A DNA stretch of 64,000 bases. Origin: Talpa occidentalis. Taxonomy: Eukaryota > Chordata > Mammalia > Eulipotyphla > Talpidae. A program made the translations under genes and the position numbers. The notes beneath the pieces were generated by a model. That model was not told the DNA's origin and made no database searches. It was given only the letters and a program-made list of their open reading frames with translations. Numbering within the stretch: the stretch's first letter is position 1; every line of letters starts with the position of its first letter. Of this stretch, positions 11,299 to 24,000 are shown in pieces. Location: contig NW_023601322.1 of the NCBI RefSeq assembly GCF_014898055.3, forward strand, positions 75,358,740 to 75,422,739, read 5' to 3'.

Positions 11299-11581
11299 TT
11301 TCTTTTTTTTTTAAAGATTTATTTATTCATGCATACAAGGGCTGGGGCACAGGCCAGAGATTTGGTGGGGAGGAGGGTGAGAGGATCCACCAGAGACAGA
11401 GCGGGGAACAGAACAGGCAGACTGACCGAAATACACTGCTGAAGGGAGCAGCGGCGAGTCAGGAGAGGTCTGCTTCACCATGTAGGTTTCTCCCTGGCCA
11501 CCAGGGATTGAACTTGTGCTGCAGAGGCTGTGGAGTGCTTCATAGTACGGTGCTTAACCCCTTGCGCCACCAGGGAGACCC
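11299..11581 (-). mobile_element. tRNA-headed SINE, minus
   Basis: Older-subfamily reverse copy from AAAGATTTATTTATTCATGC to GCGCCACCAGGGAGACC. Confidence 0.9.
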
Positions 11582-12006
11582 CTACTTTCATTTCTTAAGT
11601 CATGAATTTTGAATTGGACAAATTTAATGCAACAAAACACAGCGCAAGTAATAAGGCTGATCCCTCCTTACAAATTATGGTTGTGTTTTCATATTTAAAA
11701 TTTATTTTTCTAACCCCAAATGATATAATTTTAATTGGTTAAATTCACATATTTTATACACATTCAAGTAGACAGTATGTCATGAACTGACAGTATGTAC
11801 GTAAAAAGATGAGTACTTTCCAGTTTTCCATTTCTTTTCCCTACATTATCTTCTGAGTTTTGCCAAGTATAGTTAAATTTATATTCCATTCTATCACTGT
11901 AAAGGTCTTTCATGCTTTTTTAAAATTTTGAGTAGTCATATTTTCATAACTAGCTGTACGACTATTAAAAGAAATGGAATTGTCACTAAAAACTGTGCCC
12001 CTCATC
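11582..12006. other. Intergenic, no gene seen
   Basis: AT-rich sequence without a feature I can support. Confidence 0.4.
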
Positions 12007-12018
12007 AAGAAGTTTCTC

Positions 12019-12291
12019 TTCTTGGGTCCTCTCCAGTAGCGCAGCAGGTTGAGCACAGCACTGTGCGGCTGTCCACAGCTTCTGCAGCACAGGGTCGATT
12101 TCTGGCCGGCCAGGGAGATTCCCAAATGGCGTGGCAGACCTCTCCTGTTGTGCCTGCTGCTCCCCTCAGCAGTGCTTCCGGTCTGTCTGCCGGTTCTGTT
12201 CCCCGCTCTGTCTCTGGTGACTCCTCTCATCCTCCCGCGCCCCTGGCCGGCCTGTACCCCGGCTCTTGTATAAATAAAAAATGAATCTCTT
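12019..12291 (+). mobile_element. tRNA-headed SINE, plus, near-perfect TSD
   Basis: It starts near GGGTCCTCTCCAGTAGCGC and ends ATGAATCTCTTAAAG. AAGAAGTTTCTC upstream (12007-12018) pairs with AAAGAAATTTCTC downstream (12292-12304). This is the last SINE before a SINE-free block of about 12.5 kb. Confidence 0.9.
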
Positions 12292-12469
12292 AAAGAAATT
12301 TCTCATTTCATTCACAATATACTCAACATTTTATTCATGTGGCTGTGTTCTAGGAACTTGGGGTACTTTCATTAATTGCTCAAAAGCATGTCTTTGCATA
12401 CTAGAATACCTAGAATTATCTTTTCCATTTTTGCTTACTGACAATGAAACATGTTTTTGTCACCATACT

Positions 12470-12700
12470 GCTGAGACCGTCTCAGTTTCAATATCACCAC
12501 TTCAACATTTAAAGTGCAATTCCATTCCCACATCCCCAGAGTACTTGACATTTTCTAATCTTTTTGGTAATTGTTTGGTTTACTGTCTGTCTCTAAACCT
12601 CCTTCAAGTTCCTTGAAGATAGTTTACTCAGCCCAAGTGCCAAAACAGTACCTAGGAACACAGTGCCCAATAACAAAATTTTGAATATGTAAATCTTCAG
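12470..12700 (+). repeat. L2 3' end
   Basis: The order of short phrases (CATCCCCAGAGTACTTGAC, GTTTACTGTCTGTCTC, AACAGTACCTAGGAACACAG) follows the 3' end of ancient LINE2 elements. No target duplication survives. Confidence 0.5.
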
Positions 12701-13300
12701 CTATTAAATGGTGCCTGTTTAAGTAGACTTCTTATAAACCGTTTTCTTAAAAGCATCTTATTCTGATTTGGTTCTGACCTACCTAGAAGTTGAGATTTCT
12801 TTTAATTATACTAATTTGTTGTACTCGGTCTTTCAGAGTAGACTCTCCAGTTATGTGAATGTGTGGGAAAGTTTGACTCTTTGCACAGCTTGCTTTTGCC
12901 CTCGTCATTGGGCTTGGCTATAGATAAAATACGAGTTCGAAATAATTTTCTCCCAGTAGGTTCCATTATGTTCTAAGCTGTGGTGCTGCTGCTGAGAATT
13001 CTGGTAGAGCTCAAAAAGACTAGTCAGAAAAGTAATAGAATTTCCCATAGCTACTAGCTATTATGAGTCAACAGAACAAAAGGTCAGTTAAAGATTGTTG
13101 ACGTATGGAGGAATTTTTTAAAATTTCAGAGCACCAAGAATGAAGAGATAATTTATGCTACTCTTCTTTCTTCAGAGCATTTTCCTTGCTTGCTTTTCTA
13201 AGACTTATATTAATCACTAGTTGGACCACTTGAATCCTTCATTTCCCTGAACTTCTCAACTGTCAAATATAATTTATCCGTGACATTTTTCTAAAGTGCT
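12701..13300. other. Intergenic, no gene seen
   Basis: Nothing recognisable beyond AT-rich unique-looking sequence. Confidence 0.4.
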
Positions 13301-13309
13301 TTTTCCTCA

Positions 13310-13655
13310 GAATGAGACTGGAAAGAGAATGTGCTGTTTGTGGCCATCACTGGCAGATCCTGATGTGCTGTTGGTCCAGAGGGTCTGTTAGTCTCAGCTG
13401 CTTTGTGCACAGGTCAGCTATGGCTGCATCTACACACAGGTGTGCCAGTTGCTCATTGGCTGTGTACCTGTGTGCTATGTTCTCAGTGTTTATATTCCCC
13501 AAAATTCATGTTGAAATACTCCAGAAGAGGGACTTCACCAGATCATCACTCTGACCTCAGACTTTCAACCTCCAGCACTATGATAAATTTCTGGGTTTTT
13601 GTTTTGTTTTTTTTTGTTTTTTTTCTAACAGCCTGAGGAGACTAAGACACTACAC
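13310..13655 (+). repeat. ERVL-MaLR-type LTR fragment, plus
   Basis: CCCCAAAATTCATGTTGAAAT, then CTCAGACTTTCAACCTCC, ATGATAAATTTCTGGG and GAGGAGACTAAGACAC match the usual order of the 3' half of MaLR LTRs. A T-rich insertion lies before the end. It is the opposite orientation to the copy at 404-770. Confidence 0.5.
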
Positions 13656-14990
13656 AAGCAGTGAAAATCAGAGGTAAGCAAAGCTTAGAGACATTTTTTG
13701 GGGGAAAAAAGTGAATACAATAGCATAAGATACTGGAAAGAAGTTCAGCTCAAATCACTGCATTTGGAATTCTGACTATGGGTGATTCTGCCAAAAGCAA
13801 GAAATTGTGACATTTAGCTCTCTGCACTATTTCTGAAAAGCACAATATTGACTTTTAAAGAAACCCAGAAATGACAACTTATGTGCTTTCTGGCACTGAC
13901 TAAGCATGCTGCACCCAACAGACAAAGCTCTCCATGCACACGGGGGCGAGCAAGGTATAGGAGGAGGGTAGAACCAAAGGGCTAAGTGCATATCTTACTT
14001 GCTGCTGCATTACAGGGGCATGAAAACAAAACTAACTGCTTAGGAATTTTTCCGGGATCCCCAAGGCATAGATCTGCTTGAAGCTGCAGAACACATGAGT
14101 TTTACTGAGTTGTAGTGTGTAGTGGTGGAGCTTGGATTTACAGAAAAGAAAATGGGGTTTAAAATTAGACAATTTTCTGTACTCTTCTGCTATTTACCTA
14201 CCAGTGAGGCACAAATCATCTTTTCTTCAATACCAAGATCACCACTCTCAGCAGTTGCTTAAAAGGTGCTACATTAGACCCCTGGGTCTTTTTATTCAGG
14301 AAAGACTTTCCTAGTGAATAGTTTTTTTTTTTTTTTTCCCCTTCTGTGCATCAAAGGCAGGTCACACAAAAAAACCATTGTGATGGGTGGGCTTAATTCA
14401 TTAGAAGACAAAGCAAAAGCCCCTTATGGTGTCAGAAACTAAAAACAAAGGCGCAAAAAAACAGTTCGCTAAAAGTAGATTTTAAGCCGAGGGTATGTAT
14501 TACATGTTGATATCAACTTTGTAGATTTCTGTATCTTCAAGTTTTAGGAAATTAAAGACTGTCTGACATTGTATAGATCTGTCCTTCCTTGCACAATCAT
14601 GCCTGTCTGTTGAAAACAGACCCTCAAAAGAAAGTTCCTGATACACCAATATCAGTTTCTTCAGATACTTATTTGGGATGTTTTACGGGATTGTGTGGAT
14701 CTATCATGGCAGCTTCATCTAACCCAATTTCCTTAGGAACCTCTGATCATGATTATTGATTTTTCTACTTTTAGGATATTGTGTGGCATTTTCTCATGAT
14801 CCCGAGAAGCCTAACTGACCTAGGCACAGGATTGCAACACAAATGAGGACTTTCTATCAAGATGTATATGGTGAGTACATCAGTCTTGCCATAACCCAGG
14901 GTTTTTCTCGACATTTGAGGCTGGGTAAAGCTCTGCTGTGGGTGCTGTTCTATGTCACAGATACTGAACAGCCACCGTGTTTTCTTCCTC
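13656..14990. other. Intergenic, no gene seen
   Basis: No recognisable genes or young repeats. Downstream of the CDC42SE2 polyadenylation region. Confidence 0.4.
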
Positions 14991-15080
14991 CAAATGTCAG
15001 TTGCACGCACCAAAAATACCTCCAGATATTGCCAGATGTTCTCTGGGGAATAAGATTGTCCCCCTCCTTCCCCAGTGGGA
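14990..15080 (+). repeat. DNA-transposon-like MER fragment
   Basis: CACCAAAAATACCTCCAGA, TTGCCAGATGTTCTCTGGGG and AAGATTGTCCCCC resemble the inner part of a non-autonomous DNA element. A better copy of the same family lies at 63225-63462. Family name not assigned. Confidence 0.4.
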
Positions 15081-15246
15081 GCTAACTATTTTAGGAACAA
15101 ACACCAAGCTTTCTGACCAAGCTATTAAGAAATGAGGACTAGAATTCTCAATTCGCATTCATTGAAAGCAACATGGAAAACTATTTTTTAACAAAGCTAT
15201 CAATTTGTGGGAGAAAAAACCACCACCAAACTGGTTTGAAAGAACA

Positions 15247-15252
15247 TTTATT
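15247..15252 (-). terminator. CDC42SE2: Distal poly(A) signal AATAAA of CDC42SE2
   Basis: TTTATT on the plus strand is AATAAA on the coding strand, followed by TGTTCTTTC and then a T/G-rich stretch (GTTTGGTGGTGGTTTTTT) typical of a downstream element. Confidence 0.65.
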
Positions 15253-15302
15253 GAGTCAAAATCAATACTTTTCTTTTATCTACAAGCGAACACTAAACTC
15301 AC

Positions 15303-15308
15303 TTTATT
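15303..15308 (-). terminator. CDC42SE2: Proximal poly(A) signal AATAAA of CDC42SE2
   Basis: A second AATAAA about 55 nt before the distal one on the coding strand. Both could be used. The downstream G/U-rich context is stronger for the distal signal. Confidence 0.4.
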
Positions 15309-17970
15309 CAAGAATGAACACAATGTACAAAAAAAGTATGCTTATATTATAAAAATATGTCCATTTTATCTTCTGGGTGCTGAGCATAAGTCATTTTAAA
15401 CAAAATCAAGGCAAACTTGCTCTATAATGAAACTGCTATAATTTAATAACAAAAGTAGAAGCTAATATACTCACAAAGTATTTTTAAAGGCCCACTGATA
15501 ATGCTGCATTGGAAATGCGGAACCCAGTTACCAGAGTTCACATTTCTGCTCAATGCTCACTGGCACCACTTCATGCCTACATCCTGGGAAAGCACCTCGT
15601 CATTCATTACACCTTTATTCAGTTTCTCTTGCTTAACAGTTGTTAGCATGTACTTTTAGCAGAATATTAGGTTTAATTCCGAGTAGGAAAATCCTATTTA
15701 ATAAGCTTTAATTTTAAAATGAGATGCATTGCTCTAAGAATAAGTGACCTCCTGAGATTTGCAGTCCCACATACAAATGTGGTAGAGCCGCCTCCCTTCA
15801 CATCAATTCTCTTCAACCCTCCCTAAAAAAAAAAAAAAAAACTGTATCCAAGGTTAGTATCTTAGAATTTTCAGAAATGTTCTTGTTTCTTGAATGTACT
15901 GGCACCTTCCCTGGCATGTGCTCTTGTTCACAGGGTGGCTGCTGTGCCTGTGAAGTCAGTGGAAGCTGCATAACAGTGACAGGCTGACACGTGCAGCCTT
16001 TGGCTTACCATAGTGATCGCTCCAGCAGTCACTGGAGTATTTGGTCCTTGGAGTAGCAAAAATACAGGGATTGAAAAAAGATCGTAAAATCACAGAGTTG
16101 GGAAAAGGGACCATGGTTCCCTATGTTAATACAAGTCAAAACAGAAGTAAATCGGTCAGCATCAGTGCTGACAATGGCAAGAAAACCGAATCTGTCTTCT
16201 AAAGAGCCTGCACACACCAATTGTGGCTGAGCAGAATGACAGGTAATCTGGCAGGTTCCTGAATATAAGAGGTGAACAATGACTTAATGACACCAAAGGA
16301 ATTTAGAAGTTATTAAATTGCAAAATGCCTGTTTTGTAAATTCCACCTTTTTCCCTGACAGATTCCGTTTGGGATTGCCACCTAGGAAGGCTGAAAACTG
16401 CAGCAGCACAGTGACAGTGATCCTGGTGCCCCACTCTGTTGGTAAATTCCAAAGAACGAAGGTAAGAAATGCTTTCCTATTTTGTCTATTCAGTTGCTTA
16501 TGGCAGAAGAACCAGACTAAGGGGAACGGTGGGGAATAACAGAGTTACAAGTCTTTTACACTCAAGTGGGGACGAAGCACTTACAGAAATATCTGAAATA
16601 CAACCTGTGAATACATATTCTGGAACCTGAGTGAATGAAGGTTTCTCACAAATACCATAAAAAGTCACCATACAGGTTATTTCACTGGCACTAAATATAC
16701 CAGTGACTCTGCAGTTAGTAGTATAAGCCAGATGTTCAACAAACTGCTCCTAGAAATAACTGGGTAACATAATAACAAAAACAGAGTGAGGAGACAAAGA
16801 AATTAATGGCTAGTGACATGATGATGCTCAGAATCAGACGATACATAACCATACCTGTTCATAATCACAGGTCCTTGCTCTCAAAATAAATAGAGTGAAC
16901 ATTTACAACAGAATGAGTGCCTTATGATTGAATGCAAGCCTTTTTCTTAGTTGTAATTCTAACAGAGCAAAAGTCCTATTTCTAAAAGTAAGCTAAAGTC
17001 CTCTTTTTCTGTGAAACTGATGTGGCGCCACAGCTAACCTTTCTCTAATAGCAGCAGTATCATCAGCCCATGGAAACACAGAAATATTCATTTCTGCATC
17101 CCACGGGCTTTCATATAAACCAACTTCAAAAAGCATGCAGATCCCTACTCTGCCGAAGTTTCAAATGAGTAAAAATAATCGTTGTGCTTGTGGATCTCAT
17201 ACCTGAAATATAAATGGTGACAAACAGGTCCTTGCTTACCAATGAAACCATAAGGCTGGAGGTGGAAAGAATTGTTTAAAATGGGGGCAAAAATGCAAAA
17301 TAATGCTAGCATTCACGAAAAAAGATCATGCTAAGATCGATCAGATCCATACTGATAAAAATTAAGCCACAATCCAAAGAACTCTGTCCATGAGTCCAGA
17401 GGCATGCATGCCGGCTGAAGGAAATGCAGGATTCGTCTGACAATAGCTTCTTCGGAGCAGAACAGTAACATCTCACTGGAGTAATCACAACAGGCTGAAC
17501 AAGACGCCATCACACTTCTTTTTTGCAATTGAAAAGAAAAGAAAGCAATCACAACACACAAAAAATTCAAGAATAGTGGAGAGAAAGCAAATTCACAATA
17601 ACCTATAAAAACCAAAAGAAAAATCCAAATTATTTTTATACTTTAGTAAGAGTTAATCCTTTTTTAAAAAGTTCTTTTAATTTAAGAAGTTTACAATGAA
17701 AGATTTATCAATAAATACAGTGTTACATACACCACTACTTCACCACTCGTGGGCTTCCCCGTAGCGTCAATACACAAAGGACATGTAAGCATAATCTTGC
17801 CACTAGCATCTCAGCCTCCTACCTGCCTGTGATTGTCACTTGAAATACTGAGCTAAGCAAGAATTTAAAACAAAAGATGTATCTTTTAGCCTTAGTGGCA
17901 CCAGCTGATTGCAGGCATTGCAGGCCCCTGGTGCCCCAGCTCTGCGGTACTCACCGAGGAGGTCCCCGCG

Positions 17971-18069
17971 CTATCCTGCCTTCGTGTCCACCAGCTGCAT
18001 CTGCACGTTGGCCGACATGCCGCCCCCATAGCCGCCCTTGGACTGCATCTGGTTTTGAATGGAGCTAAC
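17971..18069 (-). CDS. CDC42SE2: CDC42SE2 coding exon 3 (C-terminus)
   Basis: This exon encodes residues 53-84 and the TAG stop (17973-17971). It starts right after a pyrimidine-rich acceptor (CTGTTGCTTTAG) in phase 0. The peptide begins [17 protein letters not shown] and ends [12 protein letters not shown], the characteristic glycine-rich, low-complexity C-terminal tail of SPEC2. Residue 71 reads Ser (TCG), where I remember Pro (CCG) in human, a one-base change. Together with the other two exons it gives exactly 84 residues, the expected family length. The 3'UTR follows directly. Confidence 0.95.
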   Translation of the reverse strand, partial: VSSIQNQMQSKGGYGGGMSANVQMQLVDTKAG

Positions 18070-21000
18070 CTAAAGCAACAGGAGTGAAGAGGTAGGGCCA
18101 ACACAGTCAATGATTCTTATCAACGTTTTAACTAGTTAGTCTTTTTTACACTTAAAAGTTTTCTAGTTGTAAGGGCAAATATTCCGTTACATAAACATTT
18201 CTTGCCACAACTCCCTCGCCACCTCCCCCCTTCTCTACTTCCCAAACCCTTGATACCATTTTGAAAACAGAAGTGTATAGTAATAGGTCAGTTCACCTTT
18301 CTGTTCAACCTCAAGTATCTTAGTTTACAGCCACTGGACACACATGATCAACCAACTAATTACAATCAGAAAAAGAAGTACGAGGGAAATTGTGTGTGAT
18401 GGGTCTTAGTCTATAAGGCAGGTCCGCCAGTGACATCATAACACTGAGGAGAGAAAAATGATGCTGAATGAAACGTCGTTTGAGAACCTGACTGCAGTCT
18501 ACCAGCTCACTGAGGTCCTATTTCCAAGCCCCTACTGAGGAGGCTAAGGGAGGACTTACTGTTTTCTGAAAAGGTGAAAGAGTTTTAAGGCTCCGAAGAT
18601 TTGTACTGTCATTCAGATTGATAGTGTACTAAGTGAACTATCCTTTCTGAATATCACATTTTTATCTGTAAAATTAAGATGATAATCTCCTCCCCATACC
18701 ACAGGACTATGAGGTACTCTTACATCATCATCAATCCAATCTTCTGTCAATGAGAAGTCATTTGGAAGCAGAGAATGAAAGGAATCGGGCTAGATTGCGA
18801 GCAGCAAGAAGGTTTTGTAGACACGGGCCTAACAGTGAGGAGGTGGCACCAGCAGCCTGGTCTCCTGCATGGCGTCAGCTCAAGGGTCATCACATTTTCA
18901 CGTGATTCTGAGAGGTGGGGTAAGAGCACTAACCATTCATTCATCTACTTAGTGAGCACTTCATGTAATAAAATGCAAAAGAAAAAGTAAAGTTGCTCAG
19001 TTTGAGGGAGGCCATGGATGGCTTGCCATGTTCTGTCACTTGCAGCTCTTTTTCTGGCAACGTGTTTTGTGGGGCACAGCTTGTTTCATTTCATCTTTGT
19101 ACCAAATAACCTCCCATCTAACATGACTACAAAACCAACAGCATCCTACTCTTACATAATGCATTTATCAATGGCAGTTCAGATTCTAAGAAGGGTAAAA
19201 ACCTCTTCCTCCAAGACAGTTCTTCAATTAGTAACTCTTCAATGTTAAGAATGAATGTATTATTGTGACTGGATATACAGTATTTCTAGCAAGAAGTTTG
19301 TATGTTGAGTGTTAGGAAGCACAGTATATTTAGGGTAAAAAACTGCCAGTCATTTGGCTACTCAATAAATCCAATGTGGCTGTTTCACATGCATCTCTGC
19401 ATCAAGGTATGTTCATAATAGTACCTACTCACTTCGGATAAACTTATGACAAAATATTTCTTGTGTAGCATTTCTACAGGGGTGTGGGGATGAGACCAGG
19501 ATAGTGGAGTAAAGGTTGAGAGGGCAGGAGTTTGGCGGTGAATGAAGCCTGTGTCAAGGTTTGACGCTACCACCACTGAAGTGATATAGTTTTATAAATG
19601 GTTAATCATAAAATTTGATGTAAGAAGATTGCTATTGTTTATGATTTGGTCTTACTTGCACAATGACTGCGCAGACTGAATACAAGAAAGAATTATCAAT
19701 GATACTTTCAAGAAACTTACATGGTACCCACTATGGGTGAGGATTTGGGTATTCTTTGGAAGGCACACTGGGATTTAAAGATTTTTACACTTTGTAGAAA
19801 TTCCACTTCAGTAAGCAGAGAAGGCTGCCTGGAGACGTGGCTCAGCTATTGTAGAGCTCTACCTTGCAGTCCTGATGCCACATCTCAACTGGAGAGGTAA
19901 ATGTGGGAGCCCTGCGGGGCCTCAGGCCTACCTAACCATGGCAAACAAGAGTCATGTGTATCAGTAACAGTCCCATCCCCCCCCCCCCCCCGGACAGAGA
20001 CGAAATACCAGATGGGACTCTTAAAGGAAATTCTGAAATGTTTATAAACAAACTTTTAAGTCACAATATTTAACCTTCAAAATCTTAATTCATTCTATGA
20101 AGTTATAAATTTCAACTGGGGAAAAAGACTTAAAGTCATCATAAAAATTGAACTCATTCCGAGTCCCATTTGGTCTTTTTACTCCAAGCTGAATCAGGAA
20201 ACAAAGACAGGGAATTATATTTTGACAGCAACCTGATACGTCTTTCATTTCCACAAAAGCAGTTGAGTAACAAAGTACTTTTCCTACAGGTTTAAAACAA
20301 ACAAGCTGTTTCCTTTCCAGGAAGCCACAAATGTCATTCCATTGCTTACCTAGTAACCGAAGTGACAAACTTGTTTGCTGTATCCAGGAAACCCATCTTC
20401 CTACTTTAAAGGTCTCTGTTCTCCTACGAAGTCTTTCATTAATGTTGTGCAGTAAGTATACCATGGATTATAATAATACCATGTTTAGAAAGACTTTTTG
20501 ACCTGCTGTTACTAAACAGATCACCCAGAAACATCTGTTTACGCTAGGCAGGGGGATGAGACTCTTACTATTGCCTTGAAGCAAGCCCCTCAGTACTGAG
20601 GCAGACTCCTGATGAAAAAAAACCCTCATGTGTAATGCCTTTCTTATGCTGTTGATTTTCTCTTAGATGAAAACTAAGAAATATTCAGATGAATAATCTA
20701 AAGTCTACTTGAAACCTTTCTGAAAGATTTTAATTCTTGTTCTCTATATCATGCAAATTCTAATACTCTGCTTAGTGCATGAGAATTTTATCACAGTAAT
20801 AAATTACAAGCATTCTAATAATATGTAAAGGCTAAAAGTGCAACAAAAATGATTGTAAAAGGCAACTAACTGAATTTAAGGGAAAAAAGATTATTAAAAA
20901 TCGACTTCCAAGTCTCTATGGGCAGGCATGGGTATTAACTTCCATTCAAAACCTCCACACCCTTGAAGTAGTTGCTCAGGAGAAAGGTAGCAACAAAGAC

Positions 21001-24000
21001 TTTAGAACTATAAAAGCAGCAAATGTGTAACTGGACAAATGAGATTAATATTTCACTGTTCATTTCTTGTATGCTCATCCTGTATATTCCACGTCTACAC
21101 GTATGTGCATAAACTACAATGTTAAGACAGCAGAATGAGGTTTCGGAGGACTGGCCACTGGCATCATCCTCGTGCTCCACCCACATACTTACTGAGTTCA
21201 TCCCACTGAACAGGTCTCCCGAGCCCACGTGCGCTGTGTGTACGAAGTTGGTCGGCTCTCCAATCATGCTTCGGTCGATCCGTCGGCGTCGTTTCTAAAA
21301 TACATGGACCACGATGTATGTGAGACGGTGATCTTCTAACAGGAAACTTATCCTGACGGATTTTTATGTGGTGGGTGAGTATCTTCGCTTAATAGTTATT
21401 TTCATATCCTGGACAAACTTACTAAGTATTGCCCTATCACAATTACCTTTTATGATGAAATCCACCGATAGAAACGCACACACAAAAAATGATGGGCAAA
21501 GCTAAATAAGAGATTTTTTAGAATGCAAATACGTTATTTGATAAAGCTTTCACACGCATGTGTTTGTATAATAACCACTTAAGTTTTATTGTTTTAAAGA
21601 AGAGACAAATGTAAAATCATTAGTCGCCACTGTTACTGTTAAGCAAAGGAAACAGTGATTTCAGTATCTAGTTTTCATCATTTGATTTTATCTGATGGTC
21701 ATTATTTATATTATACCCCACTATCCTTGGCACAGGGCAAATCTGCCAGCTGTTTGTGTGTGGGAGGTTGGTTTCTAGACTGTTCACTGTGCTCTACCAA
21801 TTTTGTCCAAACTTAGGCACCTCAGTGTGGTTTATTGATTCCTAATTGTTAAGAATCACTCCTTACAGGGTGCTTTGCAAAACATCCATCTCCCTAGGCC
21901 TATTTCTTCATCCTGCTGCTTTTCACAGATCATCTGATTTTTCCAAGGCAAACAAATCAGTCTCGAGTTTTTGAAGTCCTCAGACACATGATTTAATTGG
22001 AAAGGCACTAGCACAGCTGGCTTATGTGTAAAATGGTCACCTCCCCCTTACCCTCGGGCGTGTATTCCAGGAACCCCGATAGTTGCCTGAAACCATACAT
22101 GCCTAAGACAATTTATCAATTAGGCACAGTACACTAGTAACACAGCACAATTATAACCATACTATAAAAGTTTCATGAATGTGGTGTGTCACCCTATCTT
22201 ACTGTCCATATTTTTGGCTCTGGCTGATCTCACGGAACTGAAACTGCTTAACGTAGACCCGTGGGCAAGTGGGACTCCATCAGCTCTGACTGTCCCGCCT
22301 CCTTCCTTCTCAAGAAGCGCCTGCTGCTGGCTTATCCTGATAGTATCTATTGTATCAACTTAAGACAGACCGAAGTGAGTTTTTGTTTTTACGTCTTACG
22401 AGGACAAGTTTATTAGGAAAGGAAAAGAAGAGACACCTGCATAGTCTGAGGCAGGTGGGACAGCTGCTAAGCGCGTTCCTTCAGTCAGATGGTTACAACA
22501 GGATTTCCTTAAGAAGCCACTAGCCATAGTTTTACCATCCTCAAGATTGTCTTGCTGCAGACTGCTCCTAAGAGAAGTCTACGACGTTCCGCTGAAATAC
22601 TCATGTCCCTTCCTCATCGAGTGTCAGAGACCACCGGACCTGACAGACCACAGCTGTCAGGCTGGCCTTCCAGTTCCTGCACGGTGGTCCTTCTCTAACT
22701 GACCACACGTCTCAATGCCCTTTAGGAAAGTTTTCTTCTACTGTTACTGCTAATGTGGACATCTGAATAAATGTGTGTATAATCTCCCAAATTTCTGTTT
22801 TGATCCATTATTCTTCTCTCTATAGTTTCAGTGCAATGGAAAATAATTCTCCTTGGTTCTCTTCAGGAATCCACAAAGAAAGCTTACGGGCCACACAGTT
22901 TCTGCTATGGCTTTAACGCCACTCTCATCGCACGAAAGCAGCTACAGACAGCACGTGAGTGAGTGCAGCTGTGTTCCATGTGGGCCGACTACATTTGACC
23001 TGCAGAAATTATTTTGCTGACCCCAGCTCTAAATCAGTAGTTTTTTCCAGTGGCAATAGTAAATAGCCAAAAACCACAACTAAAATACTCATTATTTTTC
23101 AAATCAGGTATTTCTAACCCTCTCCCCACACTTTATTTGAATAAGTTGATAATAAATTCAGTCTGTCTTTTGGGGCCCTGCTCCATACAATTGCCTGACA
23201 GTGGTGTCAGAAAACCCAAGACGGGTCTAGAGACTTTGATCGTGTTCATGTTTTTCTACTTCTTAACACACTGTGCTGACTTCCTGCTCTCACTGCTACT
23301 TCAGCTGTCCTAAAGGTGCCTCATCCACACTCCCTGCTCCTGACCACAGACTTGATAACCCACATCCACCCCTGATCTGGAATGCCGGATACCAGCATTT
23401 CACTAGTCTTCCCCACCCTGATCCTAGCCTCTCCCCAAACCATCTATTTCTGTCCCACCCATTCAACAGTTAGAAGACCACCGTACAGGAACTGGAAGGA
23501 AAGACTGACAGCCTTGGAGATAGTCCAGTGTCACTGTCACTCTGTGAGGAGGAAGGGACATGAGTATTTCAGAGAGATGTCGCAGATTTGGGAGAAAAGC
23601 TTGGTAATATTCTTGTCTAGGACAGTAGTCTTAAATGAGCCCGAAGAAACCATGTTCCATTCCCTCCCACCCTGTTTAGGTAGGAAAAGATAGTGACAGT
23701 AACTTTGTAACTTTTCTTCCTGGCAATATACTGTTACACTTCCATTATAGCTGCTTTGTTAGAAAACTTTTTTGACCGGGGCACATCCAAATGTAGCTTA
23801 ACCATCAGCACATGAATTTCCCACACCTGGACGGGATAAACTTCTGGGGAGTCTTCCTTTGATGAAGACTCCTCTATTCTTGGCAAGCTTTAGAAATGAA
23901 CACCCAGCTCACTCAGAAATGATCCTTGAAAGAAATTTCCTGATGGATTTGTCTGTGAATCCATGTGCTTGTAAAGAGGATTAAACATACACTCAAATGA

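Larger units (their letters stand above)
15228..17970 (-). other. CDC42SE2: CDC42SE2 3'UTR
   Basis: The sequence downstream of the TAG stop has no SINE or young L1. It extends about 2.7 kb to AATAAA signals read on the minus strand at 15308-15303 and 15252-15247, with cleavage expected 10-25 nt further (about 15225-15235). The region contains an oligo(A) run (oligo(U) in RNA) at 15823-15841 and AU-rich stretches that could bind stability factors. The extent is inferred from the stop codon, the poly(A) signals and the absence of repeats. Transcript data would fix the end. Confidence 0.7.

Noticed and set aside
19819..19960. tRNA-like SINE near GGAGACGTGGCTCAG
   Set aside because: Only a vague A-box-like string; no B box, tail or target duplication could be shown.
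20935..21267. 110-codon minus frame beginning [15 protein letters not shown] taken as a stand-alone gene
   Set aside because: Its start is an internal Met of CDC42SE2 exon 2 and it reads through the GTAAGT donor into intron.
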